Below, one piece after another: positions 48,114 to 61,075 of a stretch of 64,000 nt of DNA (the first letter of the stretch is position 1; each line of letters starts with the position of its first letter). Below the pieces are notes generated by a model, which searched no databases, had not been told where the DNA came from, and was given only the letters and a program-made list of their open reading frames with translations. A program made the position numbers and the translations under genes. Location of the stretch: NCBI RefSeq assembly GCF_042453785.1, contig NC_091674.1:6130001-6194000 (forward strand), read 5' to 3'. The stretch comes from Malus domestica. Taxonomy: Eukaryota > Streptophyta > Magnoliopsida > Rosales > Rosaceae.

Positions 48114-48230
48114 CCGTTGGTTTAGCTGTCGACGAATTTTACACGTGTACGACTCCACCGTTGGTTTAGCTGTTGACGAATTTTACACGTGTTCGATCCA
48201 CCGTTGGTTTAGCTGTTGACGAACTTACTG
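48114..48230. repeat. 43/44-bp tandem repeat with G-box and W-box cores
   Basis: CCGTTGGTTTAGCTG starts at 48114, 48158 and 48201. The first two units continue (T/C)GACGAATTTTACACGTGT; the third breaks off after GACGAACTTA. Each full unit holds ACACGTGT (a G-box/ABRE-type palindrome), and units two and three hold GTTGAC (a W-box core). Confidence 0.7.
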
Positions 48231-49342
48231 GTCAACGGCGAGGAGGAGGAGCGACAAGATAGGCGAAACGAGCGAGTGTCCCTGGAAGCGGCCGCACGTG
48301 AACACACCACGCCGACATGATCTCCAATCAGTTGGAAACCGAATTGCTGAGTTGGCAATTTGCTCTTTTGGCAAAAACGCACCGTCCCATGTATGATTAC
48401 CGCCACCCAACCCCACATACCTTCCACCCACTTAATAAAGCGATTCAGGGGGCATCCTATTTAGCTAAATAAAATGTTCTCCTTGGCATGACCAATTTGC
48501 CCCTCTCCTCTTCCTTATTTGACAATTCCGCAAGTACAAGGGTATTTTTGGAAGTCAAATGTGGTATTGAAGTGCTTATTTGCCATGTAGTTTGTTTAGA
48601 TGAATTTAGAAGTGATGTATGATCAACTAACTATGCGTTGCTTGTACTCTACAAATTGTTACTATACCTAACCTCTTACTTGTTCATATTAAGATAAATA
48701 GCAAGAAACTAATCATGTGAGATTAATCCTTTTTTTTTTTGTAACAAAAAGTTAGCGAAAGGGGAGCCTATACCAGTTTAGGGTTAAGATATATCACAAG
48801 TCTTTTTGAGGGCTTATAAAGGGGTTTTAGCCTTTTTTATTTTGTTTTTACAAATCGTCTACCAAAAGGGATTGCTAGCAGTGTGACTCAAATCTAAGTG
48901 TTAGTTTAACGAAGAGAACTATCCTTACCAACTCAATCAACTCTTGTTGACTATAAGTTTAATCTTTTTGTGAGTGCATACTTTATAAATAAGATTGCAA
49001 ATTCTTGATTCCTACAATAAGATGATAATGACATATGGAAGAATAGCCACATAAGCAAAAGCGAATGTGCTCACCTTATGCATAAGTACAATATAAACAT
49101 AAATTATATTCAATCTATGTCTGGCTAAAGTAAGTGCTCGCCACTTAGGCTCTGCACCTCAAAATGAATAGTTACTAATGAAACTCTTGTGAAAGTTTAT
49201 ATAGCTCATATCAACTTAGTTATGCACCAATAAGTTACGCAACACGAGCCACCGCAATTAGATGTATCATCTAAAATTTAAAAAGATGAATATGTCATGC
49301 AAGACTATTATTACAAAAGTTAATTCATAATTTTTTTATACC
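48231..49342. other. Spacer upstream of the actin gene
   Basis: The first 200 bases (48231-48430) are GC-richer and could be an old gene edge. The rest is AT-rich with no feature. Confidence 0.3.
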
Positions 49343-49512
49343 AAGCCACTCAGTACTACGGTCGGGTGATATTCCTCTTCACTTGAAAGTGAGAGGTCTT
49401 AGATTCGAATCTCGTGGATGGTGAAATCGATACCAAATTAAACTATCCATCGTGTGATTTTACCAAACTCTCTCTTATTAGTGTAAAAATATCGTTGTAC
49501 TAAAATAAAAAA
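49343..49512 (+). mobile_element. SINE copy (plus)
   Basis: Shares CAGTACTACGGTCGGGTGAT, then ATTCCTCTTCACTTG, AAGTGAGAGGTCTTAG and the B-box ATTCGAATCTCG with the 47195 SINE. The body and tail (CTCTCTTATTAGTG...) differ, so it is a related subfamily. Confidence 0.6.
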
Positions 49513-49939
49513 TTTATACAAAACTTGTTTGTTCCAAACTTATTTCAATTTAAGTCATATTAATTCCGCAAATGAAATCAGAATATGATCTACCCGTTGG
49601 TGATTCAAACTTTGAAAAGAAAATTAATTTAGGAAAATGGGGTTACATTTCCATGCTAGATGCAAGATGAAACGACCATGTTTCCCAATATACCCTCGGT
49701 CACAATCAGAAGGACAGGTAGGCCATTAGCAGTCATGTCAGGGGCAAATCCGTCCTGACAAGCACAAAGACCGAAAGCGAATCCAGCTGTTTCCACCATC
49801 AACGTGACTCGTCATGGGGTCCGTTGATCAGATATTCCCAACCGACGGTCAGGATCTGAAGATGGCGAATTTGGGGTTCATTTAAGGTGAATTTCATTTG
49901 GGAGAGCTTCCTGTTTTTAAAACGAGAGGGCGGGTACCT

Positions 49940-50495
49940 CAGCCATTCTCTTAACAAAGGGAGAAAAGAAACACACAACCCCAAATAGTTTCTTCCATTC
50001 CATTCAAAGGTACAAACTTTTTCCATTTTCCCTTTGTTTTTTGCATTGATTTCGTTTTGTTCGATGTATTTTTATCTGGGTTTTGCTTGATTATCGATTT
50101 ATTCCAGCGATATTCTAATCTAGTCTAAATTACGGGGAAGTGGAATTTGAATTTCGGTGGAGAGGGTGAATTTGGCTATGCCCAGCTTGCAAGTTGTGTA
50201 TGATTCTTGAAAACATTGATGGGTTTTTCTTGATCATCTGAAATATTACCTATATTTGTGATTTGGGAATGCATGTGTTTGTAGTTTGGTCTCTATGGTG
50301 GGTTTGTGTTCATAAACTTGGTTAGGCATTGGATTGATTGCTTTTCATTTTGATGTGTCATCCTTTTCAGATGATTTCCGTATGTTGATTTCTCATCATT
50401 TATAAATTGTCAGCATGTCTAGATGCAAATGAATGTGATTGTTTGCGATAATTTGATTGAGTTGTTTGGTTTCTTTCTGCAGAAAGCAATAGAAA
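49940..50495 (+). promoter_or_regulatory. Actin leader: 5' UTR exon plus leader intron
   Basis: A short leader exon ends CATTCAAAG at 50009. The intron 50010-50482 (GTACAAAC ... TTTCTTTCTGCAG) is followed by 13 untranslated bases and the ATG at 50496. A leader intron directly before the start codon is typical of plant actin genes and is known to raise expression. No clear TATA box was found upstream. Confidence 0.7.
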
Positions 50496-52265
<1,770 letters not shown>

Positions 52266-52726
52266 TCGCGCAAACAAAGCAAGCGGGGAACAAAGAATCT
52301 ACACAACAGATTTTGTATTACAGAAAGGCTTCTTCTATTCAAGCGGTTGCGGAATTTCTTTTTGTATTCATTTTCGAATTTCATTCATGTCGATTTCTCT
52401 GTGTTTGTTATGACGGGACATGAGCATGGAGGCGAGCAAATTATGATTAAGATTCAATTTTTTCATTACTAGTGCTTTGTTGTAGAGAAATTATGTATTG
52501 TTACTGATTTGGTTTGGTTGAAGTCAAAAATCCCCTTCACAACTCTTTTCGTTGTTCTATATCTCTCATCTTATAGCTTTTCTCCTGATAAAAATCAAAT
52601 AAATATATATGTAATCTAAATAATCTTTTCATATATGTAAGTTGAACCAGTGTATGTTGAAAACAACTAAAACTAATGAAAGTACGAATTCGTATACAAT
52701 CAATCCGAATAAAATAAAGAATACAT
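52266..52726. other. Actin 3' UTR and short convergent spacer
   Basis: The actin gene and the minus-strand phytocyanin gene converge here within about 460 bases. An AAATAAATA-like signal near 52596 could serve polyadenylation. Confidence 0.4.
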
Positions 52727-53353
52727 TTAAACTACTTGGGAGCTCTTCTCGGCTTCGAACATGGATTCATTTAAACGGCGGTAGATAAAATGCGAAACCC
52801 AAGCCACCAACATAAGAAGCGCGGTAGCAGCCCCACCGACCATCACAAGATTAAGAACCGGGAGCGGTCGTGTGATTTTTGAACTTGGTGACATTGCTTT
52901 AGCATTAGAAGGAGAACCTGATGGCAAGGATGGAGAAGGAGAGGGGCTTGGACTGACTACTGGATCTTCTATTTCGAGGGCATTGATCTTGATTTTAATC
53001 TTTTGGCCGGCTCTGCAGTGACCAGGTTCACCGCAAATAACATAGTAGGTGCCGGGTATATCAAAAGTTAAGGCGGTAAAGGTACCGTAATGAGATAGGG
53101 GAAGTGATGGAATACAATAGTCATAATCTGCTTGAGTGACTATCATCACAAAATCATATTCATGTTTGTAATTAAATATGAACTCGTCGCCCACATAGAA
53201 TTTTTTCGATGAAGCCCACTCGTTGTAATCAACCGCGCCACTGTCGGTCCACCCTTCCAAATCGCCGCCAACCGTATAAACGGTAGCGGAACAAGCACCA
53301 AAGAAAATCATCTTGATGATGAAACTCACGGCAACAGTGTTTCTTAGAGCCAT
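52727..53353 (-). CDS. Phytocyanin-like protein (early nodulin-like), membrane-anchored, intronless
   Basis: 208 codons without an intron. Residues 1-23 are a signal peptide (cleavage likely after ACSA). Residues 24-124 are a plastocyanin-like domain (YTVGGDLEGW, FYVGDEFIFNY, YYVICGEPGHCRAGQKI). Residues 134-163 are Ser/Pro-rich, probably glycosylated. Residues about 166-191 are a hydrophobic helix followed by a 17-residue tail (RRLNESMFEAEKSSQVV). Of the copper ligands, Cys107 and His112 are kept and Gln117 sits at the axial position, but the first His is replaced (alignment puts Asp67 there; the nearest His is 64). The disulfide pair Cys80-Cys113 is present. It is therefore probably a non-copper early nodulin-like protein at the cell surface. 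A TATATATAG sequence at about 53457-53465 suits a TATA box. The family often has one intron and a GPI signal; both are absent. Confidence 0.88.
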   Translation of the reverse strand: MALRNTVAVSFIIKMIFFGACSATVYTVGGDLEGWTDSGAVDYNEWASSKKFYVGDEFIFNYKHEYDFVMIVTQADYDYCIPSLPLSHYGTFTALTFDIPGTYYVICGEPGHCRAGQKIKIKINALEIEDPVVSPSPSPSPSLPSGSPSNAKAMSPSSKITRPLPVLNLVMVGGAATALLMLVAWVSHFIYRRLNESMFEAEKSSQVV

Positions 53354-53480
53354 GACTAAAACAGTAAACAATAAACAAGCAATTAGGAAAGCAGAAAGCA
53401 AAGAGAGAGTGAACGAATGAAATTTAGATGAAAGGCAATAATGCGTGAGCATGCGTATATATAGATAGATAGATATAGTC
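53354..53480 (-). promoter_or_regulatory. Core promoter of phytocyanin-like gene
   Basis: Read on the minus strand, CTATATATACG lies about 105-110 bases upstream of the ATG, a suitable TATA box for a leader of about 75 bases. Confidence 0.45.
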
Positions 53481-53906
53481 AGTGTCCCAAAAGGAAAATG
53501 TTTCCCAAATCCAGTTGGAAAACGGTTTATAAAATCAGACAAGTAGTAGGAATTCTATTTAGGAATAATATTGCCCAAGCTTAATTATTAATCGACTTCC
53601 AATTTTCTGCCGTTTTGCCGGCTGCTTTTGCTTCCAACTTTTGCTTGTTTCCATGCATGATGAAACATTAAAATGAGAGACTTTGGATATGATTCATAAC
53701 TATCAATATTTTTTTACTGAAGTTTTGTTGGTTTTCAATTTTTGATCGAAGTCTCTAAAATTAATGTGATAATTTATTTCTATGTATGTTACTATATTTT
53801 TCTAATTAAAAATTAAAATTTATAGTTGTTTATATTAATGAGATTTTAAATAAAAACAAATAATTTATGGGATTAAAAATATTAAAATATAAATTATACT
53901 ATTGTG

Positions 53907-53951
<45 letters not shown>

Positions 53952-54266
53952 ATGGGTACATTCATCAAAATTAACAAAAAAATTATTGTACCAAAACATG
54001 AGTACATTCTTCAAAACCACACAAAAACAAGTAATAGTTATTAGACTTAATAACATTAGTAAATTTTTTCGATTAAACTTGACATGGATACATTCTCAAA
54101 TCAAAAGAAAAGAATGTACCCATATAAGTTTAAAAATGGATTAGAGAAAAATTGAATAGATTTTATATAAAAAAAATGGTACATTTTACATATAACAAAT
54201 TAGTTTATTTAAGAATGAGTACATTTTAAGATTAAAAATTTGAAAAAAAAATACATGAATGGATGC
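53481..54266. other. AT-rich spacer with (TA)n and repeated GTACATTC words
   Basis: (TG)n then (TA)n at about 53903-53947. GTACATTC/GTACATTT words recur between 53955 and 54225. No gene. Confidence 0.4.
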
Positions 54267-55429
54267 TGTTTGGTCCCAAAATATTGGTTTGGGCCGAGTG
54301 AGGAATTATGCTTGGCCCATGTTTAAGAAGTTATTATGGGTCGTCTTGGTCGTGGGCCGAGACCGGCCGAGTGTCATCAAGTCCTACTTAGAAAAGGAGT
54401 AGCTTAGATAAGGGAAAGATAGGTGAAGTCCTGCAGATAGTAGGAATCCTGATACGACAAGAAGTCTCGGCAAAGGTAAGACTGATAAGATAAGGGGGTG
54501 AAGGCGGCTTGATAAAAGGCTAAGTTCAAAGTCCTGATTGAAGTAGGAGTGGTCGAGATAAAGTTGGATCAGGATGAGGAATCCTAATCCAAGTATGATA
54601 TTAACTCAAGATAAGAGGACCTGCTGCTATAAATAGAAGGGGGTGTGCATCATTCAAACCTCCCACAAACACACACAAATCTGCCCTGCGCAAACTCTCT
54701 CAACAACATTGACATTTTTTTCTTCTCTTTTCGCCGACACATCTTCAGTTTGGATAAACAGCACTATGAAGGCAACCGGTGATATCTTCAGTTTGGATAA
54801 ACAGCATTATCGCCGTAGAATCAGACAACCACGGAGCACCTTCAGTTTGGATAAACAGCACTGCGTCGAAGCCGACTGGTTACCTATCCAAGTCTCGGTC
54901 GAGAAGGATTTTCGGGTCTTTATTGACAGATGTCATCTCACTAAGTCTTCTCGGCGAAGTGAGGTGTTACAGTTACTGGGCTCGGCACTTCGAACGCCGA
55001 GTTGTTTATGATTGGATATTCTCAAGTAGGATTCAGAGTTCGGCATTCAAACGGCTGAACGACGTTTATTGTCAAGACTTATATTCGGGTTGAATACTTG
55101 TGTCCTTATACTTTGGTGTCAATTTGGCGAGAGTTTACTCTGACGAATACCATCACTGTAGCCGAATCCAACGACGACAGTTCGTGAACTTCGTAAAGTT
55201 AGTAGCCTTGTCTTCATGCTCTAGAACCCAAGAGGCCGAGACGTGTTCCTTCCTCGGCCGCAATCGCAAGACGCAGAAGTCAGCAACGCGACCAACACAA
55301 CATCAACAAATTTTACTCCTCGGCAGACGAGTTGGCATGCCCCGCACATCACCGAAGGACGTAGTTAGCTCATAGATTACTCGGCCTGCGCGCCACGTAG
55401 GTTTGGTAGTTTTTAGGGTCAACAGGTGC
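54262..55429 (+). mobile_element. Solo LTR candidate, 1,158 bp
   Basis: The element 54267-55424 begins TGTTTGGTCCCAAAATATTG and ends TTTAGGGTCAACA, with flanks GATGC and GGTGC (4 of 5 match). A CTATAAATAGAAGGG TATA box lies at about 54629. Just downstream, CTTCAGTTTGGATAAACAGC occurs three times (about 54744, 54786, 54840). No internal coding domains follow, so a solo LTR is the simplest reading. Confidence 0.6.
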
Positions 55430-56248
55430 ATATAAGATTTAAAAATTGAAAACATTTTATAAAAAGCTAATGGGCACAAACTTATTCTAATTTTTTATTT
55501 ATTTTGGAAATGTTTTAAATTGAAATTAATTAGGAGTTTAATAAAGGTGTGAGTATTAAAATCTTAAATCAATTATTAATTTTTATTTAAAAAAAAATAT
55601 GTAACTGACATGTAAATTCATCATTACATTAATGCTAGGGACTTGGATCAAAATCTGAAAACTAATAAGGTTTCAGTCAATGAACATTAGTAATTAGGGA
55701 CCGGATACTAATTTTTTCTTTATTTTATTATAAATCACAGTAAATAAGCGAGAATCGAACTCGGGCCTTTGAGTTGCATGTTGCAAATTTAGTGCATAAA
55801 AAGATTCCAATTTCTCATTAGCATTTGAGAAAAAGAAGAGGAATTTATCCAATCTGTTTGTACTAATTGTTGCAAAAGACTTAATAACTTGTTCAAATTT
55901 ATTAGACAATAATTTTTTTTATAGAATAAATGATATTATCTACATTAAGAGAGTGGGAGAATGCGCTAAGCCTCACAATGGCTAGTAATAATGTGGTTCA
56001 AATTCATTACCACTACCAATACCCAGTTTATACGCCCAATGAGCACTACAGTATGTGCCCACAATATAAATAGGCATGTAGAAAACGGGAGTGAGACGTA
56101 AGCGCTTTCATTAGGTTTTTTTTCCCTTCTCTTTCTCTTGTTTTTATCATTAAATAAAGTTATTAGATGGTTTTTAGTTGAAATTCAAAGTTTTGAAGTC
56201 ATTTTCATTAATTTCTCTTTCATTTTTTTAACTGTATGTAACTGTCTA
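55425..56248. other. Non-genic spacer
   Basis: AT-rich sequence with a minus-strand SINE fragment at 55905-56010. No gene. Confidence 0.35.
55905..56010 (-). mobile_element. SINE fragment (minus)
   Basis: Read on the minus strand it shows GAACCACATTATTACTAGCC, then ATTGTGAGGCTTAG and ATAATATCATTTATTCTA, then poly-A. This is the 3' body of the SINE at 47195. Confidence 0.6.
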
Positions 56249-56937
56249 TGTTTGGACCATAATTAAACAAATTGGGCCTGGCAAAGGCCCAACGTCCTTT
56301 TTAACTCATACTTGTTATTTTGGGTATTTATTTTAACAAAAATAAACAGTGGCTGACCAAAGATTCAAAAGTACTTTTGACATGGCAGGTTTGGGTAGCG
56401 AGCTCACCCTCGTTCACACAAACGAAAAAAGTTTACTCAGCCAAGTTTCTTAGAGAAAAATGCTTCAAGATCTGTAAGTTCGAGAGGATCAAAGCTCGAG
56501 TATTCAAGAAAGGGCTCATCCTTTGACGAACGCCACATCTCCAACTTGGATGAAAGAAAATGAACCGAGTTAGGAAATCTTAATTCTAGAAGAAGAAAAC
56601 TTCTATAAAAGGCAGCAGAAGGATTAGAGAAAGGGACATTGATCAACTCAAGCCAAAAAGACTTCTAAAAGCTCTACAGCTTACATTTCAATTATTCCTT
56701 GTTTTATCTCAAACATTCCTTTGTGTATATACCTCTACTACTTCCTCTTTGTAGTATCGATTCCCTTTGTAGAACCCCTTCAATAGCACATTGCCCGCAT
56801 TGCACGAACTTGCCCGATAGGATTGGAAACTTGCCCGAATAGGTTGAAAACTTGCCCGATGGATTGTATTTGTCATTTATTTTCATGTTATTGTCATTAT
56901 GCTTTGTTTATTACAAGTGTTATAAATGTTTCTTGAA
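56249..56937 (+). mobile_element. LTR-like stretch, boundaries uncertain
   Basis: Starts TGTTTGGACCATAATTAAAC, like the LTR at 54267 (TGTTTGG). It contains CTATAAAAGGCAGCAG, a strong TATA box, near 56603, then a transcribed-leader-like segment with three AACTTGCCCGA words (56806, 56828, 56849). It may end at TTCTTGAACA (56937). No matching target duplication was found, so this is tentative. Confidence 0.35.
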
Positions 56938-57707
56938 CATTAGCTAGTACTAGCAAAAATGCCCGCGCGTTGCTGCGGAACTTGAATGCACCAGCCTTAA
57001 CCACATGAATAAGACAGTTAACTTGAAAAAAGAATTCAACATAATCATGAATGAACAAAAGGGATATATGAGTGAAGGGTGTCGGTAAGATGAGCAGTTC
57101 GGTTTTTATATACATTCAACCGAGCTGATTACAAAAGATACAGTTGCAAAAAAATGCTCTGTTTCCTGAGAAACAGAAGCAACATGCATTTAACACTTAT
57201 ATTGCCCTTCAAGTTAAGATAGCAAAATATATGCCCTGTAGGCAAGGCACGTGTTTTAACAACTAAACAAAAAAGCAAAAAAAGAGAGATTAAGGCATTT
57301 AAATAATTAGACGAAGTAGATGGAGATTAGTAAAAAGTTGGGGAGGGAAGTGATAATCTCTGCAGTGGCATTGGTCTGGCTGCCAGCCTCAGAAGTACCT
57401 CAAGAGGAAACAAATCAAACACACTGCATTAGCAATTTGATTTACGAAGCAGAATGACATATAATTCATATACTATTAAATCATTATACTATGAGTTATT
57501 TACTACTGGTTCTCTGCAATTAAGCTTTTATATGCAACGTCAGAATATATTGACCCAAAAAATCCCCACGAACCCCAAACAAAACAACTAAACATGCCAA
57601 TCCTAAGAACACAAACCATATCAAAAACAGTTAACCACACATAAACACAATTGTGTCTACACAGTGGCCCTTAATTAATTTATAATAAGCATGAGTAAAC
57701 CCTAAAA
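56938..57707. other. Non-genic spacer
   Basis: Begins with the shared motif CTAGCAAAAATGCCCGCGCG also seen in variant form at 41191. No coding signal recognised. Confidence 0.35.
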
Positions 57708-57870
57708 AGGTCGTACCAGTGCACAAGGCTCCCGCTTTACGCAGGGTCTGGGAGAGGTGAATGTCGGCTAGCCTTACCCCCATTTTATGGAGAGGCTGCC
57801 CCCAAGTCTCGAACCCGAGACCTACCGCTCATGGGCGAAGGCACTTGCCATCGCACCAAGTGCGACCCCT
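57708..57870 (-). mobile_element. Au-like SINE (minus)
   Basis: Contains CAGTGCACAAGGCTCCCGCT, GCAGGGTCTGGGAGAGGTGA, TAGCCTTACCCCCATTTTAT, GGAGAGGCTG and CTCGAACCCGAGACCT. These are the hallmark blocks of the plant Au SINE family, and the last block holds the B-box in reverse. Confidence 0.75.
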
Positions 57871-58015
57871 AAAAAACAAAAATCAAAGTTACAAACTTTG
57901 AGTACAAATCAATCCAGCATGAATTTATACCACACATTCTGGCATAAAAGAAAAGAAAAATCAGAACTAATATTTGAAATTAAATTCATGAAAAGCACAC
58001 AAATTCAGTGAGAAG

Positions 58016-58050
58016 AGAATGAGAGAGAGAGGGAGAGAGAGAGAGAGATT
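58016..58050. repeat. (GA)n microsatellite
   Basis: GAGAGAGAGAGGGAGAGAGA run directly beside the putative exon at 58053. Confidence 0.8.
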
Positions 58051-58052
58051 AC

Positions 58053-58171
58053 TCGGATAGTTCTTTGAAGCAAGGGACGCGTGACTGCATAGCACTCTTA
58101 ATCTGGGACTGGATATCGTGCGCCTCCTTCAGAGGGCTCTCGCTATCTTGCGCATCCTCTACCATTACCAT
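58053..58171 (-). CDS. Possible orphan first exon, about 39 codons
   Basis: The minus strand reads MVMVEDAQDSESPLKEAHDI then QSQIKSAMQSRVPCFKELS before a GTAATC donor. The style (acidic start, IxSAMxSRVPxFKE) recalls the N-terminus of plant proteins with a DEK C-terminal-type domain, whose next exon would carry FEGVRRLLE. I find no such exon to the left, where a SINE and other repeats follow. It may be a live gene with a distant second exon outside my detection, or a stranded fragment. Confidence 0.35.
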
Positions 58172-58538
58172 GAACTCCCTCTCTCTGTCTCACTTCCCCT
58201 CCCTAAAATCGGAGACTCTTTGTCAGCAAATCCCATAGATTCAGAAATCTAACCCCGAAAACTGTTATCCAGAACCTTCATGAATCACTTCCACAGAAAC
58301 ACACCGATCATAGTAATTTATTGATCAATTATACCAGTGCATTCATCAAATAAGCATTTCCAAAATACAGACTTAGCAGATAAACATAACCTAAGGCACA
58401 AATTCACACGGATAGAGAAAATCAAGTTCCACAACCTACGAAAACAAAGTGGCAACTGAGAGATTGTTTGAGGGATTTGAGACTGAGCTTCTTCCATAAA
58501 CAACATACCCAGAACTCCCCAAGTTTTCAAATGGAAAT
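58172..58538. other. Spacer, possibly upstream of the orphan exon
   Basis: No coding signal of its own. It ends at the RTE fragment tail. Confidence 0.3.
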
Positions 58539-59150
58539 ACAACAACAACAACAACAAAGCCTTTTCCCACTAAGTGGGGTCGGCTATATGAATCCTAGAA
58601 TGCCATTGCGCTCGGTTTTGTGTCATGTCCTCCGTTAGATCCAAGTACTCTAAGTCTTTTCTTAGAGTCTCTTCCAAAGTTTTCCTAGGTCTTCCTCTAC
58701 CCCTTCGGCCCTGGACCTCTGTCCCGTAGTCACATCTTCGAACCGGAGCGTCAGTCGGCCTTCTTTGCACATGTCCAAATCACCGGAGCCGATTTTCTCT
58801 CATCTTTCCTACAATTTCGGCTACTCCTACTTTACCTCGGATATCCTCATTCCCAATCTTATCCTTTCTCGTGTGCCCACACATCCCACGAAGCATCCTC
58901 ATCTCCGCTACACCCATTTTGTGTACGTGTTGATGCTTCACCGCCCAACATTCTGTGCCATACAACATCGCTGGCCTTATTGCCGTCCTATAAAATTTTC
59001 CCTTGAGCTTCAGTGGCCTACGACGGTCACACAACACGCCGGATGCACTCTTACACTTCATCCATCCAGCTCGTATTCTATGGTTGAGATCTCCATCTAA
59101 TTCTCCGTTCTCTTGCAAGATAGATCCTAGGTAGCGAAAACGGTCGCTTT
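58539..59150 (-). mobile_element. RTE LINE 3' fragment with TTG tail
   Basis: On the minus strand it runs from within the RT C-terminal region ([20 protein letters not shown], then [14 protein letters not shown]) to the end ([14 protein letters not shown]), CCCCACTTAGTGGG and a (TTG)n tail at 58541-58557. At 59150 it changes abruptly into unrelated sequence (GTGATCTTCGCTAG). There is an in-frame break near 58780. Confidence 0.85.
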
Positions 59151-60082
59151 TTGTGATCTTCGCTAGATTGCTCCGGTCATTAGTGTGGATAAGTATATAA
59201 ATGGATAGAGATAGGAAAGCAAACACAAGATGTACGTGGTTCACCCAGATTGGCTACGTCCACGGAATAGAAGAGTTCTCATTAATTGTGAAGGGTTTAC
59301 ACAAGTACATAGGTTCAAGCTCTCCTTTAGTGAGTACAAGTGAATGATTTAGTACAAATGACATTAGGAAATATTGTGGGAGAATGATCTCGTAATCACG
59401 AAACTTCTAAGTATCGGAGTGTGGTGTCGTCTTGACTTGCCTTATCTGTCTCATAGGTAGATGTGGCATCTTCTCTGGAAGTACTCTTCCTCCATCCAGG
59501 GGTGGTATCTTTAACTGGTGGAGATGCACAAGGTAATGTATCAATTTCACTTGAAGCTTACTTGTAGTTTCAGGCTTGGTCAAGCGCGATACAAACCATG
59601 TAGTAGGAGTCCCCTAAGTCGCCGAGCTAGGGGGTATGCTGAAAGAGGTGACAGACAAGGTAAGCAATCAGAGCTCCGACTGATTGTTCACCTTTTCCCC
59701 ATCTTGCAGCAGCAGGAAGGATAAAGAGAAGAAAAATGAGAAGAGATGATATGAGATACTTTTACTTTTGAAGAAGTAACTTTCCACAGGCTTATTCTTG
59801 AACTGAGCTGGAGGGTTTTCTGGTTTCCTCCAGAGTATAAGGCCGACTGAAGAATTTGAGGGTCAAAACAAGTCCATCAAATCTAGAGTACGTTCCACCC
59901 TGCTGATATGTGATACTTTTGCTTTTGACAGAGTAATGGATGTATTGGCACGTGTGCTGTTACGCTTGTCTCCACATGCTTCCTTGTATCCTTCGCACTT
60001 GCCCTATCTGTTCCTCAAGCAGATGCAGAATCTTCCCTGGAAACATAAGATGTTGAAGATGAGTACTCGAGAGCAATGCCAG

Positions 60083-60178
60083 GTAAGTAATCAGGTAAGG
60101 GGTTCCAGGCAGTCAGTTCCTGGATGGAAGCTTGATTCCAAGTGCTGACTGATTGCTCTCTTTCTCCTTGTCTTGCAG
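60083..60178 (+). other. Possible intron in the coiled-coil gene leader
   Basis: CCAG|GTAAGTAATC to CTCCTTGTCTTGCAG|GTAAAAAC spans 96 bases with a good pyrimidine tract. The similar pair at 59660/59709 encloses only 50 bases, too short for a usual plant intron. Confidence 0.35.
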
Positions 60179-60539
60179 GTAAAAACAAGGCCAAAGGAAA
60201 AGACAGGGAAAAAGCATGATATGGGATACTCTTGCTTTTAACCCTGATGATATGAGATATTCTTGCTCTAGTATAGCTTGTTTGTAGAGGTATTATCGGG
60301 GGGAAAGAAAGCTGAATATTTCGAAAGGCTTCGTTGGGAGTGCCCTCTCAGATATGATGAAGGGTTGAGCATTTTTGCAGGTCTGCCTGTCCGTTGGGGA
60401 TGGAGGTCGACATATATAGGAGTCTCCCTAACAACAAGTAGTAATGCTATTCCTTTACCCTGCTTGGTCATAGCACGGTAGTGGGAGCTGTCAGTTTCAC
60501 ATGTTTTAACTCTGTCAGAGCACTTTGAAAAAGTGGTCT

Positions 60540-61075
60540 GTGGTATCTGGCTCTCGAGATTCGGAGAACGATGCCTCTTCGATTTTTGAGAAAGCAATCA
60601 TGCTGGGGGTCTGCTCTCGAAGATTCGGGGAGCAGTGTCTCTTCGATTTTTGAGAAAGTAATCATGTTGGGAGTCTGGCTCTCGAGATTCGGAGGGCGGT
60701 GCCTCTTCGATTTTGGAGCAAGCAATCTTGTTGGGAGTGTTTTCTCGAATGTGAGTAAAGGTTGGGCATGTTTGCTAGTCTACCTTGCCACGAAGCACAG
60801 AGGTTGACACACAAGGACTTTCCAATTATCCAGCAATGGTACTGTTCCTTTACCCTCTCTTCGATTTTTAAGAAAGTAGTCATGTTGGGAGTCTGGCTCT
60901 CGAGATTCGGAGGACGGTGCCTCTTCGATTTTGGAGCAAGCAATCTTATTGGGAGTGTTTTCTCGAATGTGAGTAAAGGTTGGGCATGTTTGCTAGTCTA
61001 CCTTGCCACGAAGCACAGAGGTTGACACACAGGGACTTTCCAATTATCCAGCAGTGGTACTGTTCCTTTACCCTT
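60540..61075 (+). repeat. Nested tandem repeats, about 63-bp and about 216-bp units
   Basis: The word GCTCTCGA(A)GATTCGG with TCTTCGATTTTxGAG recurs at about 60550, 60614, 60678 and 60896. A larger unit running from CTTCGATTTTTGAGAAAGTA to TACTGTTCCTTTACCC is present twice back to back (about 60643-60857 and 60858-61073), nearly identical. Confidence 0.75.

Noticed and set aside
48209..48431. Overlapping minus-strand open frames in a GC-richer patch
   Set aside because: No homology, no splice context, and they overlap the tandem repeat.
53903..53947. Origin or matrix-attachment function for the (TA)n tract
   Set aside because: A simple microsatellite explains it; nothing else supports a function.
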